A stretch of 64,000 nucleotides of DNA from an uncultured Oscillospiraceae bacterium (GCA_934636655.1 CAKUAS010000002.1:1-64000); one strand, 5' to 3'; shown: positions 18,021 through 27,052, counted from the first letter of the stretch. Numbers and translations are program-made. Notes: a model not told the origin generated them from the letters alone.

Positions 18021-18461
18021 ATGGACATTATTATAAAGCATTTTAACGATCTCTCCGCACGGGAGCTGTTTGAGATATACAAGCTGCGAGTGTCGGTATT
18101 CGTGGTCGAGCAAAAGTGCCCATATCAGGAGGTCGACGACGCGGACAAAGAGGCGTACCACGTCATGCTGCGCGACGAGGGCGGTATACAGGCCTATGCG
18201 CGCGTTCTGCCTCCGGGTGCATACTTTGAGGATGCGGCCATCGGCCGCGTTATTGCCGTGAAGCGCCGCTGCGGCCTCGGCAGCCGCGTTGTTTCAGCCG
18301 CGATAGATGCCGCACACGAGAAGTTTTCCGCGCAGCGCATCAGTCTTGAAGCCCAGGTCTACGCCAAGAGCCTGTATGAAAAGCTCGGCTTTGTCCAAAC
18401 CTCCGAGCCCTTTCTCGAGGACGGCATCCCGCACATGAAAATGACATTGGAATTATCGTAA
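18021..18461 (+). CDS. elaA: GNAT N-acetyltransferase, ElaA type
   Basis: A 146-residue GNAT-fold protein. The N-terminal YKLRVSVFVVEQKCPYQEVD is the ElaA-type signature. AIGRVIAVKRRCGLGSR is the acetyl-CoA pyrophosphate loop, and YEKLGF near the C-terminus is the usual GNAT ending. It transfers an acetyl group from acetyl-CoA to an unknown amine. The ATG at 18021 has AAAAAGGAAC upstream; the open frame upstream of it lies in the repeat element and is not coding. A terminator follows immediately. Confidence 0.85.
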   Translation: MDIIIKHFNDLSARELFEIYKLRVSVFVVEQKCPYQEVDDADKEAYHVMLRDEGGIQAYARVLPPGAYFEDAAIGRVIAVKRRCGLGSRVVSAAIDAAHEKFSAQRISLEAQVYAKSLYEKLGFVQTSEPFLEDGIPHMKMTLELS

Positions 18462-18462
18462 A

Positions 18463-18494
18463 AAACCCGACTCCTCTCGTGGAGCCGGGTTTTG
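18463..18494. terminator. Bidirectional terminator between elaA and the lipoprotein gene
   Basis: AAAACCCGACTCC pairs with GGAGCCGGGTTTT, with A and T runs outside the stem on each strand. The genes are convergent. Confidence 0.75.
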
Positions 18495-18504
18495 CTTTAT
18501 GCAT

Positions 18505-19218
18505 TTACGCCGGATACGACACTATCAGAGCGTCGATGTCGGCAAGGCTCGTTCCGGAGAAAGAGTATGTGCCGCCGGAGTTTTTCTCGAGCGTTACGGT
18601 GACGGACTGAGCGTCAAGATAATCGGGAGCGATCAGACGCGCGTTGACCATATCGGCAATGGATTTTGCCCACCAGTCAATAAAGGTCTGCGAGCCTTTG
18701 TCAAGCTCGCCCGCTGCGATGCGGTTGGCCGCGTCCTGTGCGAAGTCGGGGTAGTCCTCTTTGGCAACATGCGCCACCGCGGCGATGGGACTCACAGTGA
18801 CATCGACGGTATAGCCATCTCCGTCCTGCACGGGAGTGCCGATCTCGTACCTGGCGGACTTGTACATCTTGCGCATCAGATCAAGCAGCCCGCTTTTAAT
18901 ACTGTCGCTGCACTGCGCAAGGTCGATGCCGAAGTAGGTGCAGAACACTTCGAGACTCACCTGCATGCCGCGCTCGTAGCGCTCGGCGCAGCTGTCTTTT
19001 GTCTCGCCGCCGAGCATCGCAAGGTACTCATCGGAGTATTCGCCTAGGTACACAGCGTCAAGACCACCCTTGACATAAGCGGCGGGGTCAAATGCCTGCT
19101 TCGTTTCCTCCGGAGTGGGCGTGGAATTGTTATCCTTTTTGCCGCAGCCGACAAGCAGCGCTGCACACAGGCTGAGGGCAAGCACAAGGCATATTATACG
19201 TATGGAACGCTTGTTCAT
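18505..19218 (-). CDS. Lipoprotein of unknown function
   Basis: A 237-residue lipoprotein. It starts NKRSIRIICLVLALSL and has the lipobox LLVGC, so Cys24 or so should be lipidated. A Thr/Pro linker precedes an alpha-helical domain of about 190 residues. The layout recalls clostridial DUF5105-type lipoproteins, which I cannot confirm. The start at 19218 is chosen over 19290 because a signal peptide begins there and GGAATG lies upstream. Confidence 0.72.
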   Translation of the reverse strand: MNKRSIRIICLVLALSLCAALLVGCGKKDNNSTPTPEETKQAFDPAAYVKGGLDAVYLGEYSDEYLAMLGGETKDSCAERYERGMQVSLEVFCTYFGIDLAQCSDSIKSGLLDLMRKMYKSARYEIGTPVQDGDGYTVDVTVSPIAAVAHVAKEDYPDFAQDAANRIAAGELDKGSQTFIDWWAKSIADMVNARLIAPDYLDAQSVTVTLEKNSGGTYSFSGTSLADIDALIVSYPA

Positions 19219-19344
19219 ATGTACATTCCTTTCGATTTTATATATTGTTATACACTGATTGATTTTATTTGAAACACGCCTGTCTGTCAATCACAAATTT
19301 CCCGCTGCGGCATAGAATGCATCGACCGCAATTGGGGGAATTAT

Positions 19345-20085
19345 ATGACTTATGTACTTATTACTGCGGCAGGCATAGCACTTTGCAGCCTCGTTGGCGC
19401 TGTGATAGGCTTCCTTTTTGAGAATATACCGCCGTCTGTTGAGGATGCGCTGTCGGGCGCGGCGGCGGGGATAATGCTGTGCGCGGCGATACTCGGCCTC
19501 GTTGTGCCGTCGATGGAGTTTTCGGCCGGGCGTGCACTGTGGCTTACGCCGTTGGGCATATTTTGCGGCGCATTTTTCTTGAACGGAATAAACATCCTCG
19601 GTCCGTACCTGTGCGGAGGTCTTGGGATGCCGGCTTCGGATGATGCGGCGCGCCGGCACGCGCTCCTGTTTGTCGCAGCAATAGCCATACATCACTTTCC
19701 CGAGGGCATCGCTGCCGGAGTGAGCTTTGGAACTGGGGATCTGTCCGATGCAGTGACGGTCACGAGCGGCATCGCGTTCCAGAACATCCCCGAGGCCATG
19801 ATAATCATACCGCCGCTTTTAAAAGCAGGAGCGGGTAAAAAATGTGCGGCGGTCGTCGCGTTCATAAGCGGTGCCGTCGAGGTCATGGGTGTGTTTTTTG
19901 GCTATTTCGCCATCACGATATCGCGCGGCATACTGCCGTTTGCCCTGGCTTTTGCCGCCGGAACTATGTTGTATGTCATAGTGGATGACATGATTCCGCA
20001 GAGCCATGTTCGCGGCTCCTCCCGTCTGTCGACCTACGCCATGCTCTGCGGCTTCTGTCTCATGCTTTTTTTGGTGGCGAATTAA
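19345..20085 (+). CDS. ZIP family divalent metal transporter
   Basis: A 246-residue membrane protein with about eight hydrophobic segments. HHFPEG (116-121) and NIPEAM in the next segment are the metal-binding motifs of ZIP transporters. It should move zinc or another divalent cation into the cytoplasm, in the GufA/ZupT branch. TTGGGGGAATT precedes the ATG. Its stop codon lies inside GGCGAATTAA, a variant of the terminus of the repeat element that follows. Confidence 0.88.
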   Translation: MTYVLITAAGIALCSLVGAVIGFLFENIPPSVEDALSGAAAGIMLCAAILGLVVPSMEFSAGRALWLTPLGIFCGAFFLNGINILGPYLCGGLGMPASDDAARRHALLFVAAIAIHHFPEGIAAGVSFGTGDLSDAVTVTSGIAFQNIPEAMIIIPPLLKAGAGKKCAAVVAFISGAVEVMGVFFGYFAITISRGILPFALAFAAGTMLYVIVDDMIPQSHVRGSSRLSTYAMLCGFCLMLFLVAN

Positions 20086-20334
20086 AATTGCACCGATACG
20101 GTTTTTGCGCCTGCCCGGTATCGCACCTGCTGACAAAACCGGTTTTGCATCGCGCTACGGCACTGTGCTGCACTGTGTAGGGAAAGGGCTTGCCCGCTCC
20201 GCTTGTCGGAGCTTTGCCCGCGCTTAAAGCTATTCGTAGGGGCGAGCATTGCTCGCCCGTTTTTTGTTTTGTCCGCATTTTCCGGTCGGGCGGACGCAAT
20301 AACTGTATCGGTAACTGCTTTAAATCGCCTCTAA
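20075..20334. repeat. Inverted-repeat element, copy 2, between two convergent genes
   Basis: The left arm has ACCGATACGG and CCCGGTATCG, and the right arm has CTGTATCGGTA and AATCGCCTCTAAAAA. The core palindrome is GGGGCGAGCATTGCTCGCCC. Both termini overlap coding 3' ends: the ZIP gene on the left and ypeB on the right. Confidence 0.72.
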
Positions 20335-21591
20335 AAAAATGTTTTGCTGGCGGCCGGTTTGGGCATCGACGAGAACGAATACATCCTCACCGTCAAAGCC
20401 CGTGCAGTCAAAGCCGTAGCATAAAACGGCGCTGCCGTCATCGGCGGGCGCGTAGCACAGCTGCGCGCCGAGAACCGTCAGCGCTGAGGGAAGCGCCGCG
20501 CGCGCCGCGCTTTCGCTCACTGCGGCAGAGACCTTCGGGTAAGTGCCGTGGGCCTTGACGTGCTCGGTCGCGTCGAAGGCGTAGATGTCGCCATAGTCCC
20601 CGGCTACGGATATGCGCACGCTGTCGCTCATGCACCTTACGCCATTTTCCACGCACTCGAATTTCATCGTCTGAACGCTGCCGATGCGCTCACTCGAGGC
20701 AAGGTACATCTCGCCGAAGCCGTGGGAGGAGAGAAAATCACGCGCTGCCTGCTCCAGCACGGATGAATCCATGTCGCCCGCGACGCTGCGCTCGGAGCTG
20801 AGAGACAGGACATTGCCGTCCGCATCAAGGCATATGCTGCCGCCGTCGAAGCTGAAGCAGGCGGTGCCGTCCTCGGCGGTATATTCGGCTTCAAGATCGT
20901 CCTCGTCAAAACCGAAATATTCTGCGGCGATGGTGCGCGCTTCGTCTTGCGGTATGGGAGTTTTGTTCTGATTTGGTGCAATGCTTGCGTATTTCCCGCC
21001 GTAGGAGCCGAGCTCGGTTTTTCCTATGCCGTCTTCCATATCGAGCATGGACGAACTCAGCCGGTTGCCGCTGTTTGCGAAAACGTTCTCTGGCTCGTCG
21101 AGCAGCACGTCGCCGTCGTTAACTGCTTCCTGCAGCTCGCGCAGCTCTTGTGTGAGCGCTGCCGCGGTCTTGTGCAGTGAGGCGAAGTTCTGCCGCGCGT
21201 CGTCGTCAAAGCCCGACTGCGCCGAGGCTCTGAGCAGACTTCTCGCATAGTCGCCGGTGATGCCGAGAAATGCGGCCGTCTGTTCCAGCTCCTGAGTGGA
21301 AAACGGCAGAGCGGCCATGGTCATTTCGGCGGCAAGGCAGCTGCCGTAGATATCCGCGCACAATTCGCCCGACAGCTCCGCGCCCGTCGCGTATGCCGCA
21401 CGGTGCAGCGAATCCGAAAGACTCGACGCAGCGCTCACGACCTCTTCGAAGGCGTGCGCATAACCGTATTCTGCCGTGCGGCGATAGCTGCCCTCCATGC
21501 CGAAGTGCACTGCCGTGTACGCGCCGAGCGCAACGACCGCCGCGGTGAGATATGTTATTATGAGTATAAACGTCTTTTTTCTGATATACAT
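20320..21591 (-). CDS. ypeB: Spore germination protein YpeB
   Basis: A 423-residue protein with one N-terminal membrane segment (about 8-28), a long helical region and C-terminal PepSY-like repeats, the known YpeB architecture. In Bacillus YpeB is needed for stability of the cortex-lytic enzyme SleB during germination. No sleB is adjacent here, which is unusual. The last codons, encoding LEAI and the stop, lie in the terminus of the neighbouring repeat element. The gene supports a spore-forming lineage. Confidence 0.85.
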   Translation of the reverse strand: MYIRKKTFILIITYLTAAVVALGAYTAVHFGMEGSYRRTAEYGYAHAFEEVVSAASSLSDSLHRAAYATGAELSGELCADIYGSCLAAEMTMAALPFSTQELEQTAAFLGITGDYARSLLRASAQSGFDDDARQNFASLHKTAAALTQELRELQEAVNDGDVLLDEPENVFANSGNRLSSSMLDMEDGIGKTELGSYGGKYASIAPNQNKTPIPQDEARTIAAEYFGFDEDDLEAEYTAEDGTACFSFDGGSICLDADGNVLSLSSERSVAGDMDSSVLEQAARDFLSSHGFGEMYLASSERIGSVQTMKFECVENGVRCMSDSVRISVAGDYGDIYAFDATEHVKAHGTYPKVSAAVSESAARAALPSALTVLGAQLCYAPADDGSAVLCYGFDCTGFDGEDVFVLVDAQTGRQQNIFLEAI

Positions 21592-21630
21592 GGAAACACC
21601 TCATGTGAAGTGTTTCCAAAGTTGCCGTTA

Positions 21631-22923
21631 TTATTCGCCAGCCGCGCGTTTTAGATTCTGCATCAAATAAAGAACTATAACCAGCGCGAGCGACAGAACA
21701 TCGGCAACGGGCTGCGCCCAAACAAGGCCGGATGCTCCGAATATGGAATCGAGAATGAGCAATGCAGGGATATAGATAAGCCCCTGACGCGCGAGGTTAA
21801 CGATCAGCGAGGCGAGAGCCGCGCCGCTTGCCTGCAAAGCGTTCAGAAGTACGTAGTATACGCCGAACAGCGCACTTGTGCTGAGCAGAATGCGCGAAAA
21901 GCGAAGACCGTAGTCAAACGCCGTACTGTCGGTCAAAAACGCGTTCACTATCTGCCCTGCGAAAACATAACAAAGGGCGGTCATGATGACGCTCAGTCCG
22001 AGAGCAAATACCAGTGAAAACCGCATGATGCCGCGATATCTGTCCCATTTTTCCGCGCCGACACAGTAGCCCAGCAGCGGCTGCACGCCCTGTCCGAGAC
22101 CGATGCATATCATGCCGGTCAGCATCGTTACCTTCATCGCAACGCCGATTCCGGCAAGCGCCATATCGCCGTAGGCTGCCATTCGGCTGTTCATTATGAT
22201 GTTGGCCACGCTCATGAGCAGCGAACCGAGCGAGGCCGGGATGCCGATGGACAGAATGCCCGAGGCAATGCCGCCGCTCGCCGAAAAATCGCGCGGGCTT
22301 ATGCTGAGCATCGAGCGCCCGCGAAGGAAGTACACTATGTAATATACCGCGCCTGCAACGTTTCCGATCACCGTAGCGATGGCGGCGCCGGCAATGTCCC
22401 AGCCAAGCGTGAGTATCATGATCGGATCAAGCACGATGTTGAGCAGATTGCCGATGATCTGCCCGAGCATGGCCTGAGCCGACTGCCCCTCTGCGCGGAT
22501 AACATTGGAGTAGCAGTTCGCGATCAGCACGAACGGCCCGGAGCAGCTTACGATCGTGAGATACGTTTTGGCATATTCCCATGTATCATCGCTTGCGCCG
22601 GTAAGGCGAAGAATATCGTCCGTGAATATGAGAAACGCCGCCGACATAATAAGTCCGACCGTCACGCAGCACCACATGCAGAACGAGCACGCTTTTCGGG
22701 CAAATTCTTCGTTTCGCGCACCGAGCGCGCGTGATATGACCGATGTTCCGCCTATGCCGAAAACAGAGCCCACGGCCATGAATATGAGAAATACCGGTGT
22801 CGCCAGCGACACCGCCGCGACCTGAAGATCGTCGCCGGTCTGCCCTATGAAGAACGTATCGGCAAGATTATATATAAGGACCATCAGCATCGCCGCCATC
22901 GCGGGCAGAGCGCTGTTCATCAC
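21631..22923 (-). CDS. MATE family multidrug efflux protein, start region frameshifted
   Basis: A 430-residue MATE transporter with twelve hydrophobic segments and the typical LADTFFIGQ early motif. It should expel drugs by cation antiport. The first in-frame ATG is at 22923, but family-like sequence DAQQLFESAPVPRAV lies just upstream in the same frame. A well-placed AAGGAGG and ATG exist at 22975 in a different frame, separated by a run of six A; five A would join them. So the gene either starts weakly at 22926/22923 or is disrupted or switched by the A run. It lies downstream of a MarR regulator. Confidence 0.85.
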   Translation of the reverse strand: MMNSALPAMAAMLMVLIYNLADTFFIGQTGDDLQVAAVSLATPVFLIFMAVGSVFGIGGTSVISRALGARNEEFARKACSFCMWCCVTVGLIMSAAFLIFTDDILRLTGASDDTWEYAKTYLTIVSCSGPFVLIANCYSNVIRAEGQSAQAMLGQIIGNLLNIVLDPIMILTLGWDIAGAAIATVIGNVAGAVYYIVYFLRGRSMLSISPRDFSASGGIASGILSIGIPASLGSLLMSVANIIMNSRMAAYGDMALAGIGVAMKVTMLTGMICIGLGQGVQPLLGYCVGAEKWDRYRGIMRFSLVFALGLSVIMTALCYVFAGQIVNAFLTDSTAFDYGLRFSRILLSTSALFGVYYVLLNALQASGAALASLIVNLARQGLIYIPALLILDSIFGASGLVWAQPVADVLSLALVIVLYLMQNLKRAAGE

Positions 22924-23007
22924 GGCGCGCGGTACAGGCGCGCTTTCAAAAAGCTGTTGAGCATCTTTTTTCCATTAAATTGCCTCCTTGAAACGTAAGC
23001 GTGCTGT

Positions 23008-23023
23008 CAATAGCAAGCTATCA
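23008..23023. promoter_or_regulatory. Candidate MarR operator upstream of the MATE gene
   Basis: ATAGCAAGCTAT (23010-23021) closely matches the palindrome in the marR promoter (23518-23529). Confidence 0.55.
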
Positions 23024-23035
23024 ATGCAAACTGAA

Positions 23036-23058
23036 TAAATGCCCCGAAGGGCATTTTG
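23036..23058 (-). terminator. Hairpin between marR and the MATE gene
   Basis: AAATGCCCC and GGGCATTT pair around a short loop 14 bases past the marR stop. It may be a partial terminator that lowers read-through. Confidence 0.45.
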
Positions 23059-23071
23059 ATATAAAAGCGGG

Positions 23072-23491
23072 TCAAAGTGAGCTATAGACCTTATCGAGCA
23101 GGCGGAACAGCTCGCGGCGCTCGTCCTCGGACAGAGGAGACAGCACCCGTGCCTCAGTGGCGGCAAGATGTGCGTTGCCGAGGCGGCAGCACTCTTCACC
23201 CGACTTCGTAAGATGAACGATTTTTATCCGACGATCCTTCGGATCACCGAGGCACTTAACGAAGCCCTTCTGCTCAAGCCGGGAAACTATGCCCGCAGTG
23301 GTGGATTGCGCAACATGAAGGTGCTTTTCAAACTCCTTGAGCGTCATCTGCCCGTTGCCCTCGTTGAAGAGTATTTGAAGCGCTGTACCCTGCGCGGCCG
23401 TCAGCCCCTGTGGGCGCATCGTATTATTTGCCTCGCGCTCGAAGCTGTCGTGGATTATTTTAATAAGCGAACCGCAGGTCTTGTATTTCAT
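23072..23491 (-). CDS. MarR family transcriptional regulator
   Basis: A 139-residue winged-helix repressor. The recognition region is LHVAQSTTAGIVSRLEQKGF and the wing is GDPKDRRIKIVHLT, both standard for MarR. The ATG at 23491 is preceded by GGAGGG. It is upstream of and co-directional with the MATE efflux gene. Two matching palindromes, one in its own promoter and one before the MATE gene, suggest that it represses both and is released by a toxic ligand. Confidence 0.9.
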   Translation of the reverse strand: MKYKTCGSLIKIIHDSFEREANNTMRPQGLTAAQGTALQILFNEGNGQMTLKEFEKHLHVAQSTTAGIVSRLEQKGFVKCLGDPKDRRIKIVHLTKSGEECCRLGNAHLAATEARVLSPLSEDERRELFRLLDKVYSSL

Positions 23492-23514
23492 GTCGTACCC
23501 TCCTGACGGAACAA

Positions 23515-23543
23515 ATAATAGCATGCTATCGATAAAAAGTCAA
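23515..23543 (-). promoter_or_regulatory. marR promoter with operator in the spacer
   Basis: On the minus strand TTGACT (23543-23538) and TATTAT (23520-23515) have a 17-base spacer. The palindrome ATAGCATGCTAT (23518-23529) overlaps the -10 box and spacer, a good position for repression. Confidence 0.75.
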
Positions 23544-23551
23544 GGCATTTT

Positions 23552-23640
23552 TAATAGCGCTTTTAGACTGTACCGATACGTATATTGCGGGTGCCCGGTA
23601 TCGAGAGTGCTGACCAAACCGTGAGACGGCTGCCGCGCAT
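23552..23640. repeat. Partial inverted-repeat element, copy 3
   Basis: Only a left arm remains: TAGCGCTTTTAGACTGTACC, then GATACG and CCCGGTATCGAGAGTGCTGA. The central palindromes and right arm are missing. Confidence 0.6.
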
Positions 23641-23655
23641 GAGGATTCCGCTCGG

Positions 23656-23685
23656 TTGACAGTGCTCGAAACGCCATGCTATTAT
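23656..23685 (+). promoter_or_regulatory. Promoter of the 141-residue membrane protein
   Basis: TTGACA (23656-23661) and TATTAT (23680-23685) with an 18-base spacer, 28 bases before the ATG. Confidence 0.75.
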
Positions 23686-23713
23686 GAATGCATCAACATC
23701 AAGGAGCGGCGAC

Positions 23714-24139
23714 ATGAAAAACCGCATTGCGAAAACTCTAATAATCGTTCTGGCGCTTACGTCAGTGGTTTTCTGCATTCTTTGGCAGCGCGCGGCGCAT
23801 GACAGCTCCGAGCTTGAGACTCTGGCACAGGCTGAGGCTGCGGAAGCGTATGAGCATTTTTTCGACTTTCAGAAAAGCGGAGCTGACAGCGATTACTGGC
23901 AGGGTGTCGCCGCCTTTCACGCGTTCGGCGATGCATACGGCCTTTTGACGGAGAATACGAATAAGGCCACAAACCGCGTTTTCTGTGACGAGGTATATGC
24001 CTGCATGATCTCCTCTCCGGAGCGGGCAAAGGAGCATATCTCGGAGATAGCAGGCATTATGAAGCTGCTTTCCGAGAATGTTTACGATGAGATTGGCCAT
24101 GCGCGTATGCTCGAGCTCAGAAACGCATTGAAATACTGA
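23714..24139 (+). CDS. Membrane-anchored helical protein of unknown function
   Basis: A 141-residue protein with one N-terminal membrane segment (about 7-24) and a helical, acidic outer domain. I do not recognise the family. AAGGAGCGGCGAC precedes the ATG at 23714. It stands alone between its promoter and a strong terminator. Confidence 0.62.
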   Translation: MKNRIAKTLIIVLALTSVVFCILWQRAAHDSSELETLAQAEAAEAYEHFFDFQKSGADSDYWQGVAAFHAFGDAYGLLTENTNKATNRVFCDEVYACMISSPERAKEHISEIAGIMKLLSENVYDEIGHARMLELRNALKY

Positions 24140-24172
24140 AAAAAGGCCTTCGGTCAAGTGACCGAAGGCCTA
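24140..24172. terminator. Bidirectional terminator
   Basis: AGGCCTTCGGTCA and TGACCGAAGGCCT form a 13-bp stem between convergent genes. Confidence 0.75.
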
Positions 24173-24186
24173 TCCATATCGTTTTC

Positions 24187-25461
24187 TTATTCCTCGTCGT
24201 GTTCTTCTTTGGGATTTTTCACGACGAGGACTTTTTCTACCCTCAGACCGTCCATTTCAAGGACGGTGACGTGCAGATCTTCGTAATCAAAGCTGTCGCC
24301 GACCGAGGGGAACGAGCCGAACATCTCGATCGTCCAGCCGCCGACAGTTTCGCTCTCGGCATCGAAGTCGCGTTCGCGGATATCCACGAGATCGAGGAAA
24401 TCGGAGATGCTCATGTCGCCGTCGAGCTCAAACTCGCCGTCGGAGCGCTCAAGAATCTCCTCCTTTATCTCGTCGGTATCGTCCCATATCTCACCGACGA
24501 GCTGCTCGAGAACGTCCTCCATCGAGAGAATGCCCAGCGTTCCGCCGTATTCGTCGGTGACGATGGCGAGGTGCTGCTTGGCTTTTCTCAGCTCCGTGAG
24601 CACCGCCGGGAGCTTCATGGTCTTATAGACATAGCACGGCGGCATGAGAAGGCTGCGTATATCGGGATTTTCGTCTCCCGCCAGCGCCTTGAGGAAATGG
24701 TTGAGATACAAAACGCCGATCACGTTATCGATGCTGTCCTCATACACGGGAATACGGGAAAACGGCGCGTTTTCAATAAGCTCGAGCGTTTCGGCCATGT
24801 CCTCGTCAATGTCCAGCGCGACAACATCGACACGCGCAGTCATGACCTCGGAGGCCATGATGTCGGAAAAGTCTATCGCGGCCTGCACGAGTTCGGAGCG
24901 GTCCTCGTCAAGAACGTCCTCGTCCTCGGCGGTCTCGATTATGGAGCTTAGCTCCTCAACGGCGGCTTCCTCGTCGGTATCGTCCTGCTCACCCTTGAGT
25001 CCCAGCGTCAGAAGTTTTATGAGCCCGACGACGAGGCGTATAAGCGGCATGAATATGATAGTCAGGCCGCGCACGAAGTAGGCATAGGTCAGAGCAAGGC
25101 GGTTTGCGCTGCCCTTGGCGACGATCTTAGGGATGGTCTCGCCGAAGATTATGACGAGAATGGTTATTGCGAGGGTCGACACCCACGCATAGCTGTCGTC
25201 GCCGTTGCACAGCTCCAGCACCAGCAGCGAGCCGAGTGAGGAGTTTGCGATGTTGGCAAGGTTGTTGCCGATCAGTATCGCCGAGAGCGAATCGTCAAAG
25301 TGATCGACGATCTTGACGGCGACGCCCGCGCGCTTCGAGCCGTCGTCGCGTGCATTTTCAAGTCTCATGCGGTTGCATGAGGAGTATGACATCTCGGCCG
25401 AGGAGAAAATGTGCGAGAAGATAATGCAGATGATTATTCCGCAGACATATGCCCAGATCAT
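24187..25461 (-). CDS. CNNM/CorC-type membrane protein with CBS domains (second of pair)
   Basis: A 424-residue protein of the HlyC/CorC (CNNM) family. The N-terminal DUF21 membrane domain has three to four segments (1-150), followed by two CBS domains (about 200-330) and a C-terminal CorC_HlyC domain. The family is linked to magnesium or other cation export. Its start overlaps the stop of the similar upstream gene by 4 bases (ATGA), so the pair is translationally coupled. The two proteins are clear paralogs and may form a heterodimer. Confidence 0.9.
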   Translation of the reverse strand: MIWAYVCGIIICIIFSHIFSSAEMSYSSCNRMRLENARDDGSKRAGVAVKIVDHFDDSLSAILIGNNLANIANSSLGSLLVLELCNGDDSYAWVSTLAITILVIIFGETIPKIVAKGSANRLALTYAYFVRGLTIIFMPLIRLVVGLIKLLTLGLKGEQDDTDEEAAVEELSSIIETAEDEDVLDEDRSELVQAAIDFSDIMASEVMTARVDVVALDIDEDMAETLELIENAPFSRIPVYEDSIDNVIGVLYLNHFLKALAGDENPDIRSLLMPPCYVYKTMKLPAVLTELRKAKQHLAIVTDEYGGTLGILSMEDVLEQLVGEIWDDTDEIKEEILERSDGEFELDGDMSISDFLDLVDIRERDFDAESETVGGWTIEMFGSFPSVGDSFDYEDLHVTVLEMDGLRVEKVLVVKNPKEEHDEE

Positions 25462-26762
25462 TTCCCCTCACCTCCCTTGTCGGTGAGACGCACCCTCAGC
25501 CGCAGTATTCTGTTATTGCGCATTTCCGACACTGTCACGGCGACGTTTTCGTATTCAAAGCTGTCGCCCACAGAGGGGATAGCGTCAAACTGCTCATAGG
25601 CCCATTCGCCCAAAAGCTTATTTGTAAACTCGTCATCGTCGTCCTCGTCGAGCTCAAGAAGCTCAAATACGTCGCTGACGGTCATTTCGGCGGTGCAGTC
25701 CCACCCGCCATCGGGCAGAGCTATGTACGGCTCTTCGACGACGTCGTCTTCATCCCAGATCTCGCCAACGAGCTCCTCGAGGATATCCTCGACCGTCACT
25801 ATGCCGAGCGTGCCGCCGTAGTTATCCGTAACTACGGCCATGTTGAGCCGCTTTTTGCTCATCACCGGCAGCAGTCCGTCAATGTTTGTGCTGCCGTGGA
25901 TGAAGTACGGCTCATCCAAAAGCGCGCGAACGTCCATATTCTCACCCTCGCGCAGATATGTCTTTATAAATTTGCGTATCGAAAGTATGCCGATGATGTT
26001 GTCGATGCTGCCCTCGTATACCGGCAGACGGCTGTGCGTCTCGGCCTTAATGGTCGCGAGCATCTCGTCGAGCGAGTCCTCAATGTCGAGCGCGACTATG
26101 TCCACGCGCGATGTCAGTATGCTCTCTACCGTCGTTTCGGCAAACTGCAGCGCCGAGCTTATGAGCTCGCCGCGTTCTTCATCAAGGCTGCCCTCCTCGG
26201 TCATGTCCTCGATGATGTCGTATATCTCGTCCTCGGTGACGGATATCTGCGGATCGGCCTTGGCAAGGCGCGCCGCAAAGTTTCCTATTGCCGTCAGCAG
26301 CTGCGCCAGCGGCTTGAGGATCGTCATGAAAAACCACAGCGACCCCGCAACTGCCAAGGACAGTCGCTCACTGTATTTTTTCGCGATGCTCTTGGGCAGC
26401 ATTTCGCCAGCGAAGAACACGACCAGCGTCATCACAAAGGTGCTGATCGTGACCGCGCCGCTCACGCCCGGGAACATGCGCGTCACGGCAAGCGTAGCGA
26501 TGCTCGCCGCGGAAAGATGCACGATGTTCGTGCATATGAGTATGCTCGTTATCGCAAGGTCAAAGTTGTCGAGCACCTTGAGCGCCCGTATCGCTTTTGC
26601 CTCGCCGCGCTCGGCGCGGATCTTGATCCTGACGCGGGAGACCGAGGCAAAGGAAGTCTCCGCGACCGCGAAGTACGCGGCGCACAGGATGAGTAAAATT
26701 ACGACTATCAGTGACAATCGACTGGCATCGTCCATTTCGGATCTAACACTCTCCATTCGCAA
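25458..26762 (-). CDS. CNNM/CorC-type membrane protein with CBS domains (first of pair)
   Basis: A 434-residue paralog of the downstream gene with the same order: DUF21 membrane domain, paired CBS domains and CorC_HlyC domain. Shared landmarks are EDILEELVGEIWDEDD and RLPVYEGSIDNIIGIL. It is the first gene of the pair. The ATG at 26762 has a weak ribosome site; an ATG at 26735 (MDDAS) is an alternative start. Confidence 0.88.
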   Translation of the reverse strand: MRMESVRSEMDDASRLSLIVVILLILCAAYFAVAETSFASVSRVRIKIRAERGEAKAIRALKVLDNFDLAITSILICTNIVHLSAASIATLAVTRMFPGVSGAVTISTFVMTLVVFFAGEMLPKSIAKKYSERLSLAVAGSLWFFMTILKPLAQLLTAIGNFAARLAKADPQISVTEDEIYDIIEDMTEEGSLDEERGELISSALQFAETTVESILTSRVDIVALDIEDSLDEMLATIKAETHSRLPVYEGSIDNIIGILSIRKFIKTYLREGENMDVRALLDEPYFIHGSTNIDGLLPVMSKKRLNMAVVTDNYGGTLGIVTVEDILEELVGEIWDEDDVVEEPYIALPDGGWDCTAEMTVSDVFELLELDEDDDDEFTNKLLGEWAYEQFDAIPSVGDSFEYENVAVTVSEMRNNRILRLRVRLTDKGGEGK

Positions 26763-26814
26763 GGCCGTTGGCCTGTAAATTAAAAATCAGTATATCATAG
26801 CAGAAACTTGCAGT

Positions 26815-27052
26815 CAATATTTTTAGAGGCGCATTGACGCACCTGCGGATACACATATTGCGTCAGCCCGGTGTCGAGGGTGCGGAGAAAACCGTTTTTG
26901 CACGCCCTACAGGGCTGCACCGACGAAACCACAAAAAAGGGCGAGCAATGCTCGCCCCCTACGATATGGATTTGAGTTACGGCCAAAACCGGTTTCGTCG
27001 GCACTTTAGATACCGGGCGCCTGCGATCACCGTATCGGCTCAGCCCTTATGC
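26815..27052. repeat. Inverted-repeat element, copy 4 (best preserved)
   Basis: The left terminus TTTAGAGGCGCATTGACGCA and the right terminus TTATGCGCCTC are inverted copies. Inner arms carry AGCCCGGTGTCGAGGGTGCG on the left and ATACCGGGCGCCTGCG on the right. The core palindrome is GGGCGAGCAATGCTCGCCC. The right end overlaps the last codons of the aminotransferase gene. Confidence 0.78.
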
